Both the position numbers and the translations under genes were made by a program. The notes beneath the pieces were generated by a model. That model did no database searches, was not told the DNA's origin, and saw only the letters and a program-made list of their open reading frames with translations. Source: an uncultured Rikenellaceae bacterium (GTDB lineage: Bacteria > Bacteroidota > Bacteroidia > Bacteroidales > Rikenellaceae). Taken from it: a stretch of DNA of 43,786 nt. The stretch is from positions 1 to 43,786 of the forward strand of contig CAJTLO010000010.1 of NCBI GenBank assembly GCA_910577285.1, in the 5' to 3' direction. Shown piece after piece: positions 24,543 through 32,386 of this stretch; positions within the stretch are counted from its first letter, which is position 1; every line of letters begins with the position of its first letter.

Positions 24543-24575
24543 CAAATATAATGCCTTATGGTGTTTTCCGACAAA
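24543..24575 (-). promoter_or_regulatory. Promoter of the small barrel gene
   Basis: On the minus strand TTTG (24572-24575), 21 bases, TATATTTG (24543-24550), 52 bases before the ATG. Confidence 0.75.
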
Positions 24576-24721
24576 AGGAATTCACATTTTTATCCGCCGC
24601 CGCCATCCGCACGGCACCGCATCCCCGCTCCCCCGCACTCCTGTTCGCCTCCCCGGAGCGAAACACCCCTCATCGGGATGACGGCTACCGAAGGAGAGAA
24701 GAAAAAATACAGTCGATTTTT

Positions 24722-24751
24722 TTGCATTTCAACACCATTTATGTACTTTTG
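24722..24751 (+). promoter_or_regulatory. Promoter of the second CAT tRNA
   Basis: TTG at 24722-24724 and TACTTTTG at 24744-24751, spaced 19 bases, 55 bases before the tRNA. Confidence 0.7.
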
Positions 24752-24806
24752 TGCACCCGATCGGAAAGATTGTGCACATAGCGCAGGAGAACCGAACGGC
24801 AACGAC

Positions 24807-24881
24807 GGATCCATAGCTCAGTTGGTTAGTAGCACCTGACTCATAATCAGGGGGTCCCAGGTTCAAGCCCTGGTGGATCCA
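24807..24881 (+). tRNA. tRNA-Met or tRNA-Ile2 (anticodon CAT) with unusual D arm
   Basis: Seventy-five bases. The acceptor stem is GGATCCA/TGGATCC, the anticodon stem is CCTGA/TCAGG with loop CTCATAA (anticodon 24842-24844), and the T arm is CCAGG/CCTGG. The D arm reads GCTC-AGTTGGTTAG-TAGC: one extra T relative to the usual GTTAGAGC leaves a C-T mismatch in the stem and a 10-base loop. CAT may mean elongator Met or lysidine-modified Ile2; the tRNA at 10275 has the same anticodon. Confidence 0.9.
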
Positions 24882-24885
24882 CGTA

Positions 24886-24917
24886 ACGAAGGCCGCAACA
24901 TGCGTTGCGGCCTTCGT
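24886..24917 (+). terminator. Intrinsic terminator of the second CAT tRNA
   Basis: Perfect 14-bp inverted repeat (24886-24899 with 24904-24917) around a 4-base loop, directly after the tRNA. Confidence 0.85.
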
Positions 24918-25429
24918 CGTATCCGGCGCATCCCCTCGAAGACCCCCTCGAAGACCTCCGCGATGCCGATACCCGATGCCCCGTAAAGGGATGCCACGAG
25001 CGACCGGTCGGTCCTGCCCCCCGAACGGCAGCTTACAGAAAAGCGACCGACGGAAAAAATTCGGCAACCGCCCCGCTACCTCGCTCCCGCCCCCGCTTCC
25101 GACAAAAGGCTCCGCCTCCGACACCAATGCTATTTTAAGAAATCCGCAGCCGCAAAGAAGAGCGACGAGGTTTCGCTCACCGTCTGCACGTCCGCGCCGT
25201 CGGCTCCGGAAACGCACGCGCTACGCCGCTTACCGCACCGAACGGCCGACCGATGTACCGAATGCGCCGCTTCCCCGCCGCCTCGACGGACAGCAAACGC
25301 CCCACGGAAGAAACGCGCTCCGCCAAAGCCCTTCGCCCGGACAAGTCCGCCCCGGAAACGGACAGCCCAAACAAACGGGCGGACTGCCGGCAGCGGTCGC
25401 GCCGCCGGCCCCCTTCCCCGTCGCGTGCC
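24918..25429. other. Gap without a supportable gene
   Basis: About 510 bases. It contains a 12-base tandem duplication (24932-24943 and 24944-24955, unit CCCCTCGAAGAC) and otherwise only shadow frames. Confidence 0.4.
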
Positions 25430-25972
25430 TTACATCTGTTCTTTGATCTGCTCGAGCGCCAACGCGATGTCGTCGAGTTTGCCGATATGCGCTTCCTGGC
25501 CATCCTCCAGTACATCGACCGACTGAAGCGCCTGCTCTCCGATACGCAACATCCCTTCAAGGTCACGCACCGCCGCACCGCCCAGCGCCTCCGCTCCTTG
25601 CCGGAGTCCCTCCGTCGTCTTTCGCAGCTCGGCAACCTCCGTGAGCAGCCCATCGAGCCTCCTGCCGATCTCCGCCAACTCGGTCCGGAGATCACCCAAG
25701 CGCTCCGCGAGGCGATCGGTTTCCGTCAAGGGAGCGTAACGCGTATACCCCTCATAAGGCCGCACATAAAGGTAGACGCTCTCCTCGCGTTCCATGCCCC
25801 GCTCCGGATACATCACGTTGTCTACATAGTACATGCTCTCCTCCTCATCCCCGTGCCGACCTTCCGTCCAGACCACACTGCCGGGCGCAGGCATATGGGA
25901 GAGTTCGATCGTGGGACCCGTTTCCCATCCGTCGGTATAGAACAAAAGCGTGAATTTCATATTCTTTTCCAT
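25430..25972 (-). CDS. Hypothetical protein with C-terminal coiled coil
   Basis: A 180-residue cytoplasmic-looking protein that I do not recognise. The first 75 residues are beta-like, with MKFTLLFYTDGWETGPTIEL, PAPGSVVWTEGRHGDE, YYVDNVMYPER and ESVYLYVRPYEGYTRYAP. Residues 80-180 form a long heptad-like helix (RLAERLGDLRTELAEIGRRL, LLTEVAELRKTTEGL, DIALALEQIKEQM), suggesting oligomerisation. There is no signal peptide. Met5 is an alternative start. Upstream the closest promoter-like string is TATATTTA at 26034-26041, one base off consensus. It stands alone between two long gaps; a phage or mobile-element origin is possible but not shown. Confidence 0.68.
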   Translation of the reverse strand: MEKNMKFTLLFYTDGWETGPTIELSHMPAPGSVVWTEGRHGDEEESMYYVDNVMYPERGMEREESVYLYVRPYEGYTRYAPLTETDRLAERLGDLRTELAEIGRRLDGLLTEVAELRKTTEGLRQGAEALGGAAVRDLEGMLRIGEQALQSVDVLEDGQEAHIGKLDDIALALEQIKEQM

Positions 25973-26629
25973 TTAACCGTCCCGCCCGTCCCCGACGCGA
26001 AACGCGATCGGAATCCCGGCGGCGATGCAGCGATAAATATAGGCAATTTCCCGAAATTTCCACCGGCATCCCGGCCCAAACCGGCAACGGTCCCGCGCCC
26101 TTTGCGTTTCCGAAACAGTCGCCGCCGGTCGGACTCCCGCCGGCACCCCGCGACAGGCCCCGGACCGATATCCCTCCGCAACCGCTCCGCAGCCGCCCCC
26201 TTTTTCCGCACACACCCGACCGTCCGCACCTCCGGCCAGCCGCTCTTCGGACCCTTCGGCACGGCAGACAACGAAACGACGAAACAACGGACGACAGGAA
26301 TACGCTCCCCCAGCGATACAGCAACACGACACTCCACGCACGGAACGAAAGGAGACATGGAAAAAAAGGGAACGATCCGAGATGCTCCCCGTGTTCCGCC
26401 CACCTCCCCTGTCACCGGCAAGACCTCTCCCGCCCCCCACGAAACAGGTCGGACAAAACAGGCATAGGGAAACAGCCGCGACCGAAGCGACTCCACAGAA
26501 CAACTTCGCCAAGCCCCCCTCGTCGACACCGCTACGACACGAACCTCGGAGAAGAGCTCGCGCGAAACGAACCTCCTAAAAGCAGCAAAGCTTCCGCGAA
26601 AACAGACTTCGCATGCCATACGAACAAAA
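25973..26629. other. 650-base gap without a supportable gene
   Basis: GC-rich, with several long but Arg/Cys/Pro-rich shadow frames on both strands. I see no domain, RNA, repeat or strict promoter in it. Confidence 0.4.
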
Positions 26630-26660
26630 TACGGGCGACCGAAAGATTCGGCCGCCCGTA
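26630..26660 (-). terminator. Intrinsic terminator of slyD
   Basis: A 14-bp inverted repeat with one mismatch (26630-26643 with 26647-26660), followed on the minus strand by ATTTTG, 24 bases past the stop. Confidence 0.85.
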
Positions 26661-26683
26661 AAATCAAGCTCGTCGCTTTCCCG

Positions 26684-27220
26684 TCAGCAGCATGCACCGC
26701 CGCCGCAATCGTCGCAGTCGTCGCCGCTGCATCCGCAGCTGCAACCGCCGCCATGGGCATGGGGATAGTCGGCATCGGTCGCTTCGCGCACGCCTACGAT
26801 CTCACCCGCGAAGTTGAGGGTTTTGCCCGCCATGGGGTGGTTGAAGTCCATCTTCACCTTGTCGCCGTCCACCGAAGCCACGACACCGATCAGGCGCATG
26901 CCGTCGTTGGTCATCATGGGAATCTGGTTGCCTACCGTCAGCAGCCCCTCTTCCACCTCTCCTTCCACCTCGAAAGTGGAACGCGGCAATTCGATCACCA
27001 TATCGGGATTGGGCAGACCGTAACCGTTCTCCGGGGTGAGCGTAAACTCGAACTTCTCCCCCACGCCGAGGCCGTCTATGTTCTTCTCGAACTCGGGCAG
27101 CAGGTATCCTGCACCGAAAACAAACCCGAGCGGGTTCTCGGCCGTCGCCGAATCGGCCACATTGCCGTCTACGGTAAGCGTATAGCTCAACGTCACAAAT
27201 TTCTTTTCTCCGATTTTCAT
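26684..27220 (-). CDS. slyD: FKBP-type peptidyl-prolyl isomerase SlyD
   Basis: A 178-residue SlyD. The split FKBP domain (KFVTLSYTLTV, NPLGFVFGAGYLLPEFEKNI, GLGVGEKFEFTLTPENGYG) is interrupted by the insert-in-flap chaperone domain (about 70-125, RSTFEVEGEVEEGLL, MTNDGMRLIGVVASV) and closes with DFNHPMAGKTLNFAGEIVGV. The tail is a metal-binding stretch (HAHGGGCSCGCSGDDCDDCG and ACC) with two His and seven Cys. SlyD catalyses proline isomerisation, assists folding and delivers nickel in bacteria with Ni enzymes; no hydrogenase or urease gene is in view. An in-frame GTG at 27223 precedes the ATG at 27220; I use the ATG. No strict promoter box was found upstream. Confidence 0.95.
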   Translation of the reverse strand: MKIGEKKFVTLSYTLTVDGNVADSATAENPLGFVFGAGYLLPEFEKNIDGLGVGEKFEFTLTPENGYGLPNPDMVIELPRSTFEVEGEVEEGLLTVGNQIPMMTNDGMRLIGVVASVDGDKVKMDFNHPMAGKTLNFAGEIVGVREATDADYPHAHGGGCSCGCSGDDCDDCGGGACC

Positions 27221-27387
27221 CACAATAAATTACTTTGTTTTACAACGCCTTCCGGCCTTTTCATAACGTTCGGGACCCGTACGCAAGTATATGGTCCGTC
27301 CGTCGCAGGCCGCGCAGCGCCGGGTTCGTATCTCCGCCGGTCCGGCCCTCCGCCCTATCGGCATGGGCCCGGCAGCGGATTAAGGAA

Positions 27388-27411
27388 CGGAGCCCGCCGC
27401 GGCGGGCTCCG
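27388..27411 (-). terminator. Intrinsic terminator of gcvP
   Basis: A perfect GC palindrome of 24 bases (27388-27411), 7 bases past the stop at 27418 and followed on the minus strand by TTCCTT. Confidence 0.8.
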
Positions 27412-27417
27412 CATGAA

Positions 27418-30252
27418 TCAGAATTCGCAGCAGGTGCAGACCAGATTGCGGTCGCCGTAGCCGTTGTCGATCTTGGAAACGTAGGGGAAGAACTTCGCCC
27501 TCGCGATCCATTCGAGCGGATAGGCGGCCTGCATCCGCGTATAGGAGTGATTCCACTCTCCGGCCACTTCGAGTGCGGTGTGGGGAGCATTCACCACCAC
27601 GTTATCCTCGTGGTTCTCGATCGACTCGCACTCGCGCTTGATGCTGACGAGCGCCTCGATGAAGCGATCCATCTCCTCCTTCGACTCGCTCTCGGTAGGC
27701 TCTACCATGAGCGTATCGTGCACGGGGAAGGAGAGCGTCGGCGCGTGGAATCCGTAGTCCATCAGACGACGGGCAATGTCGGCCACCTCCACGCCGTAGT
27801 CCTTGCGGAAGTTCTGCAGGTCGAGGATCATCTCATGACCCACACGACCGTTCTCGCCGGTATAATAGGTGCGGAATTCGCCTTCGAGCGCCTTGGCCAT
27901 GTAGTTGGCGTTCACGATCGCCATCTCGGTGACACGACGCAGTCCGTCGGCGCCGAGCATCTTGACATAACCGTAGGTGATGGGCAACAGCAGGGCGTTG
28001 CCGTAGGGCGACGCGAACATGGCCGTGATCCCCTCCTCGCCGCCGGCGGGAACCACCGAGTGCGACGGCAGGAACTTGACCAGATGCTCGGCCACGCAGA
28101 TCGGACCCACGCCGGGACCGCCGCCGCCGTGAGGCATGGCAAAGGTCTTGTGGAGGTTCAGGTGGCACACGTCGGCCCCGATGTAACCGGGATTGGTAAG
28201 TCCCACCTGGGCATTCATGTTGGCACCGTCCATGAAGACCAGACCGCCGGCATCGTGTACGGCATCCACCAGGTCGCGAATCCTGCTCTCGAAAACGCCG
28301 TGGGTCGAGGGATAGGTAATCATGGCACCGCAAAGTTCGGCGGCATTGGCCGCAGCCTTGGCCTTGAAGTCCTCGACATCGATATTGCCCTGCGGGTCGC
28401 TGTTCACGATCACGATCTTCATTCCGGCCATCGCTGCCGACGCGGGGTTGGTACCGTGTGCCGACGCCGGAATCAGGATGGTGGTCCTGTAGCCCTGGCC
28501 GCGGCTCTGGTGGTAAGCCCGGATGGTCATCAGACCGGCATACTCGCCCGACGCACCCGATTCGGGCTGCAACGAGCACCCTGCGAAACCGGTAATGGCA
28601 GCCAGGTCGTGTTCGAGTTCCTTGATCATCTCCAGATACCCTTCCACCTGCGAAGCGGGCGCAAAGGGGTGTATGTTGGTGAATTCGGCCAGCGAAAGGG
28701 GCATCATCTCCACGGCGGCATTCAACTTCATGGTGCACGATCCGAGCGGTATCATGCTGTCGGCAAGCGATATGTCGCGCCTTTCGAGACGCTTGATGTA
28801 ACGCATCATCTCCGTCTCGCTGTGGTACTTGTCGAATACGGGAGCGTCGAGTATCGCATCGGTACGCAGCAGCGCCGCATCGATCGCCATCTTCGCCTCG
28901 TCCACCTTCACGCCCTTGGGCGCCTTCTTTCCGGCGGCTTCGGCGAACACGGCAACCACCTGCGCAACCTCCTCGGCCGTGGTCACCTCGTCGAAGCTCA
29001 TCCTTACGGTACTCTCGTCCGGGTAGTAGAAGTTGATGTTCCGTGCGAGTGCGGAATCCTGCACCACGGCAGCCTCCGCCTTCACCTCCAGCGTATCGAA
29101 GTAATTTCCTGCGGCAACCTCGTAACCGAGCTCGGCCAGAGCTCCGGCCACCGCTGCGGTGTGGGCATGGATGTGCTGTGCGATCCGGCGCAGCCCCCGG
29201 GGACCGTGGTATGCGGCATAGAATCCCGCCATGGACGCTACGAGGGCCGACGCGGTACATATATTGGACGTCGCCTTCTCGCGCTTGATGTGCTGCTCAC
29301 GCGTCTGGAGCGCCATGCGCAGCGCCTTGTTGCCGAGCCTGTCCACCGATACGCCGATGATACGACCGGGCATGTTGCGTTTGTAAGCCTCCTTGGTGGT
29401 CATGAAGCCGGCCGTCGGGCCACCGAAGCCCATCGGCAGACCGAACCGCTGTACGGAACCCACCGCGATGTCGGCGCCCCACTGGCCCGGCGAGGTGAGC
29501 AGCACGAGGCTCATCAGATCGCACACGGCAGCCACCTTCGCACCCGCCTCGTGAGCAGCGGCGGCGAATGCCGCATAGTCGCGGACGCGGCCCGACGCGG
29601 AAGGATACTGCACGATGGCACCGAACTCCCGGCCGGTGAACTTGTAGGTGTCGTAGTTGTCGCGGATGATTTCGATACCGAAGGGTTCGCTGCGCGTCAC
29701 GAGCACGTCGAATACCTGCGGGAAGATGTCGTCGTCCACGAACAGCTGGTTGCAGCCGTTCTTCACCTGCTCGCGCGAACGCAGGGCGAACATCATCAGC
29801 ATCGCCTCGGCAGCGGCGCTCGCATCGTCCAGCAGCGAGCAGTTGCCGATCTCCATACCGGTGAGGGAGATGGTCATCGTCTGAAAGTTCAGGAGCGCTT
29901 CGAGGCGGCCCTGCGAGATCTCGGCCTGATAGGGCGTATAGGAGGTGTACCATGCGGCGTTCTCGAAAACGTTGCGCATGATGACGGCCGGAGTGGCCGT
30001 CGGGTACCAACCCATACCGATGAACGAACGCACCTGCTTGTTCTTGGCCGCCAGTTCGCGTACGTGTGCCGCAAACTCATACTCGGTCATCCCTTCAGCG
30101 GGCAGCGCGATGGGTTTGCGCAGGCGGATGGAGGCAGGAATGACCTGCGAGATCAATTCGTCCACGCCGGAAACGCCGATCACATCGAGCATCTCCTTCA
30201 GATCGGTTTCCGGAACGCCTATGTGGCGATCGGCAAATTTATCGAAAGACAT
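27418..30252 (-). CDS. gcvP: Glycine dehydrogenase (decarboxylating), glycine cleavage P-protein
   Basis: A 944-residue, fused-type P-protein. The first half carries FIGMGWYPTATPAVIMRNVF, YTPYQAEISQGRLEALLNFQ and SLLDDASAAAEAM. The second half has SASGRVRDYA and GFGGPTAGFMTTKE in the inactive copy, and the PLP site in LNLHKTFAMPHGGGGPG with the Schiff-base lysine at about 702. It decarboxylates glycine and passes the aminomethyl group to the lipoyl H-protein, feeding one-carbon folate metabolism. gcvH and gcvT are not in the window, so the system is split. The start at 30252 (MSFDKFADRHIG) matches the family; the frame upstream to 30720 is the promoter-repeat region and not coding. No glycine riboswitch is visible. 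Confidence 0.97.
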   Translation of the reverse strand: MSFDKFADRHIGVPETDLKEMLDVIGVSGVDELISQVIPASIRLRKPIALPAEGMTEYEFAAHVRELAAKNKQVRSFIGMGWYPTATPAVIMRNVFENAAWYTSYTPYQAEISQGRLEALLNFQTMTISLTGMEIGNCSLLDDASAAAEAMLMMFALRSREQVKNGCNQLFVDDDIFPQVFDVLVTRSEPFGIEIIRDNYDTYKFTGREFGAIVQYPSASGRVRDYAAFAAAAHEAGAKVAAVCDLMSLVLLTSPGQWGADIAVGSVQRFGLPMGFGGPTAGFMTTKEAYKRNMPGRIIGVSVDRLGNKALRMALQTREQHIKREKATSNICTASALVASMAGFYAAYHGPRGLRRIAQHIHAHTAAVAGALAELGYEVAAGNYFDTLEVKAEAAVVQDSALARNINFYYPDESTVRMSFDEVTTAEEVAQVVAVFAEAAGKKAPKGVKVDEAKMAIDAALLRTDAILDAPVFDKYHSETEMMRYIKRLERRDISLADSMIPLGSCTMKLNAAVEMMPLSLAEFTNIHPFAPASQVEGYLEMIKELEHDLAAITGFAGCSLQPESGASGEYAGLMTIRAYHQSRGQGYRTTILIPASAHGTNPASAAMAGMKIVIVNSDPQGNIDVEDFKAKAAANAAELCGAMITYPSTHGVFESRIRDLVDAVHDAGGLVFMDGANMNAQVGLTNPGYIGADVCHLNLHKTFAMPHGGGGPGVGPICVAEHLVKFLPSHSVVPAGGEEGITAMFASPYGNALLLPITYGYVKMLGADGLRRVTEMAIVNANYMAKALEGEFRTYYTGENGRVGHEMILDLQNFRKDYGVEVADIARRLMDYGFHAPTLSFPVHDTLMVEPTESESKEEMDRFIEALVSIKRECESIENHEDNVVVNAPHTALEVAGEWNHSYTRMQAAYPLEWIARAKFFPYVSKIDNGYGDRNLVCTCCEF

Positions 30253-30315
30253 AATTTCGGAGAATTTATAATATAAGTTATCTGTTTTCCCTTTTCCCTG
30301 AATTCGTATAGTTTG

Positions 30316-30323
30316 CAAATATA
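30316..30323 (-). promoter_or_regulatory. Main -7 promoter box of gcvP
   Basis: TATATTTG on the minus strand, 64 bases before the ATG, at the downstream end of the first promoter repeat copy. Confidence 0.65.
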
Positions 30324-30324
30324 T

Positions 30325-30491
30325 AAATATATTCGCTGAAACACGAAAGTGCAAGTCGGCCCGAAGGGACGGTGCACGGTCGCGAAGCGATTCGGGTGAA
30401 GCAAATATAAGAAATATATTCGCTGAAACACGAAAGTGCAAGTCGGAATGTAAGCCCGGCACGCGGTCGCGGAGCGAGCCGAGGGAAGCAA
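30325..30491 (-). repeat. Two roughly 80-bp direct repeats in the gcvP promoter region
   Basis: Copies at 30325-30405 and 30412-30491 share AAATATATTCGCTGAAACAC, then GAAAGTGCAAGTCGG and the GGTCGCG-AGCGA motif, ending in AAGCAA; the middle 18 bases differ. Each is followed (minus strand) by, or contains, an AT block with TATATTTG. The second copy is shifted by 87 bases. No other copy was seen in the window. Confidence 0.75.
30402..30409 (-). promoter_or_regulatory. Second -7 box upstream of gcvP
   Basis: TATATTTG on the minus strand in the junction between the two repeats, 87 bases upstream of the first; may act as a tandem promoter. Confidence 0.5.
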
Positions 30492-30847
30492 CTATGCAGG
30501 AAAAATAGATTCCGCACAGCCCCCACGCTCCTCCCGCGGAGAAGCGGTCCATCGCAAAAATTTCCGAATAAGCTCTTTCCCGCTCTGCAAATGCGGTCTT
30601 TCTAAAACGGTCCTCTCCACGACACACATTTTTTCCCATGTTCCATCCCGGCAACCGCCCCTGTGAAGGGGGTGCAGAAACGCCCGCAGAATGTGCCTGA
30701 ATTCGCTTTCCACACCCCATTTCGTTGTTTTTACCAGCTACTTATTATTAAATTTTATTGAGCGATTTATATTTACCATAGAACTTACCGTTCAACTACC
30801 ATCAAATACCTAAATATTCAATTTCCATCAACCTAAATTCTAACTTT
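30492..30847. other. Divergent intergenic region between gcvP repeats and the BACON operon
   Basis: About 355 bases without a gene. The last 120 bases are AT-rich and should hold the promoter of the plus-strand lipoprotein gene; the closest match is TATATTTA near 30768, one base off consensus. Confidence 0.4.
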
Positions 30848-32296
30848 ATGAAAAACTTCATTCCATCCCTCCTCGCAGCAGCGACAGCCCTTTTGGCTAC
30901 CGCCTGTACGACACCGGAAAACGCTTACGTACGCCTGAGCGATGCGGCATGCACCTTCCTTCCCGCCGGCAATCAGCCCAAGGCCATCGAAGTCAACGCC
31001 TCCGGCCCCTGGAGTGCCGAACCGGGCGCCTCCTGGCTTACCGTCGAAAGGAGCGCCGAGGGACTCTCCCTGTCGGTGGCCGACAACGAAGACGGCGAAC
31101 GGAACACCGTCATCACCGTCACCTGCAACGGAGCCACGGCCCGGATCGCCGTTCTCCAGATGGCCCCCGACAACACGCTCTACCGTTACCGCAACCTCAA
31201 GAGTTTCGACATGCAGGCGACTATGTCGAAAAACGGACGCTACATAGGCGGCAACATCAAGGACTTGCTGTCGGACGGCTCGTGGGTGAACTACCCCACC
31301 ATTATCGACCTGGAAACCGACGAATGGATTCAACACGGACCGTTCCCCAACACCCTCTTCAACATCGAACTGCCGTTCGCCATCTCCGACGAGGGTACCG
31401 TTTTCTTTTTGGATGCCAACACCACCGCCTGCGTAGGATTCAACCTGGCCGGCGACTACTTCCTGCCCGCCAATGCCGAGGGACACAAACTCCTGCCTTC
31501 GGTACAGAGCATCTCGGCCGACGGACGTACCTGGGTGGGCTGGGGGCTGGACGACGTGCTGGCTTTAGGCGGCATGTACCGTCCGCTGAAGTGGACCGAC
31601 GGCGGCACCCCGGAGGTACTCCCCGTCCCTGAACTCAACTACCGCAACCAGCCCTACGTATCCGGCGTCATGGCCCGCGGGTGCTCGGCCGACGGTTCGG
31701 TCATCTACGGAAGCACGTGGGACAACCTCGACAACGGCATGCTTTACTGGAAAGACGGCAAAGTGGACTGGGTAGGACGCGATGTACGCGACGTGCGTAC
31801 CGTACAGATCGAGAACAGCATGGGGGAACTGATCGACGAAGTCATCGTGAACGGCATGACCGTCACCGCCGAGCTGACCAACATCAGCCCCAACGGCAAA
31901 TGGATCGGCGGCACCTACCGCACCGAAGACTACCCCTCGCCGAGAAACTACGTGCAAGCACGCTATCCGGCCTTTTTCAATACCGAAACGGGCAAGACGA
32001 CCGTCGTGAAGGACTTCGGCGAAGGCTTCGGCGGCCATGTCACCGACGACGGCCTGGGGATCATTCTGCCGGGAACCTTCCTGCCCACCTCCGGTATCGT
32101 CTACGACATCGAGAACCAGGTCAGCCTCGGTTCCGTCGCCGAGTGGATACTCGACAACTACGGGATGGTGATTCCCATGTGCTACATCACCTACATGACA
32201 CCCGACAAGTCGTGCCTGCTCGGCACCGTAGTGGAATACAGCGAGGTCGGCCCGCGCACCGTAAGCTGGTACATGGCACCGCCCGTCAAAAGATAG
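30848..32296 (+). CDS. BACON-domain surface lipoprotein with propeller-like repeats
   Basis: A 482-residue exported lipoprotein. The signal peptide ends in a lipobox LLATAC with Cys20. Residues 27-107 form a BACON domain (GPWSAEPGASWLTVERSAEG and the VTVTCNGATARIAVLQM type tail, a beta-sandwich thought to bind mucin or carbohydrates). The rest shows beta-propeller-like repeats with the turn S-x-D/N-G: ISADGRTWVGWG, CSADGSVIYGSTW, ISPNGKWIGGTYR and MTPDKSCLLGTVV. This resembles HAF-type extracellular repeats. It is anchored in the outer membrane, perhaps surface-exposed. It leads a two-gene unit with another BACON lipoprotein. The ligand is unknown, and no SusCD pair is adjacent. Confidence 0.85.
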   Translation: MKNFIPSLLAAATALLATACTTPENAYVRLSDAACTFLPAGNQPKAIEVNASGPWSAEPGASWLTVERSAEGLSLSVADNEDGERNTVITVTCNGATARIAVLQMAPDNTLYRYRNLKSFDMQATMSKNGRYIGGNIKDLLSDGSWVNYPTIIDLETDEWIQHGPFPNTLFNIELPFAISDEGTVFFLDANTTACVGFNLAGDYFLPANAEGHKLLPSVQSISADGRTWVGWGLDDVLALGGMYRPLKWTDGGTPEVLPVPELNYRNQPYVSGVMARGCSADGSVIYGSTWDNLDNGMLYWKDGKVDWVGRDVRDVRTVQIENSMGELIDEVIVNGMTVTAELTNISPNGKWIGGTYRTEDYPSPRNYVQARYPAFFNTETGKTTVVKDFGEGFGGHVTDDGLGIILPGTFLPTSGIVYDIENQVSLGSVAEWILDNYGMVIPMCYITYMTPDKSCLLGTVVEYSEVGPRTVSWYMAPPVKR

Positions 32297-32302
32297 CAAT
32301 CC

Positions 32303-32349
32303 GGGGAGCAGCCCCCGTCGGCACCGACTCCGCAACGGGAGGCTGCCCC
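32303..32349 (+). terminator. Imperfect hairpin between the two lipoprotein genes
   Basis: Long GC arms (32303-32318 with 32335-32349) with small bulges around a 16-base loop; may partly terminate the transcript or stabilise the upstream mRNA. No T-run. Confidence 0.45.
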
Positions 32350-32386
32350 CTACGGTCACAATCGTCAACATGCAAATACAGCAATC

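Noticed and set aside
24932..24955. 12-base tandem duplication as a functional repeat
   Set aside because: Two copies only, in an otherwise featureless gap; no sign of function.
30252..30720. Longer gcvP start at 30720
   Set aside because: The added 156 codons cover two copies of a promoter repeat and two -7 boxes; MSFDKFADRHIG at 30252 is the family start.
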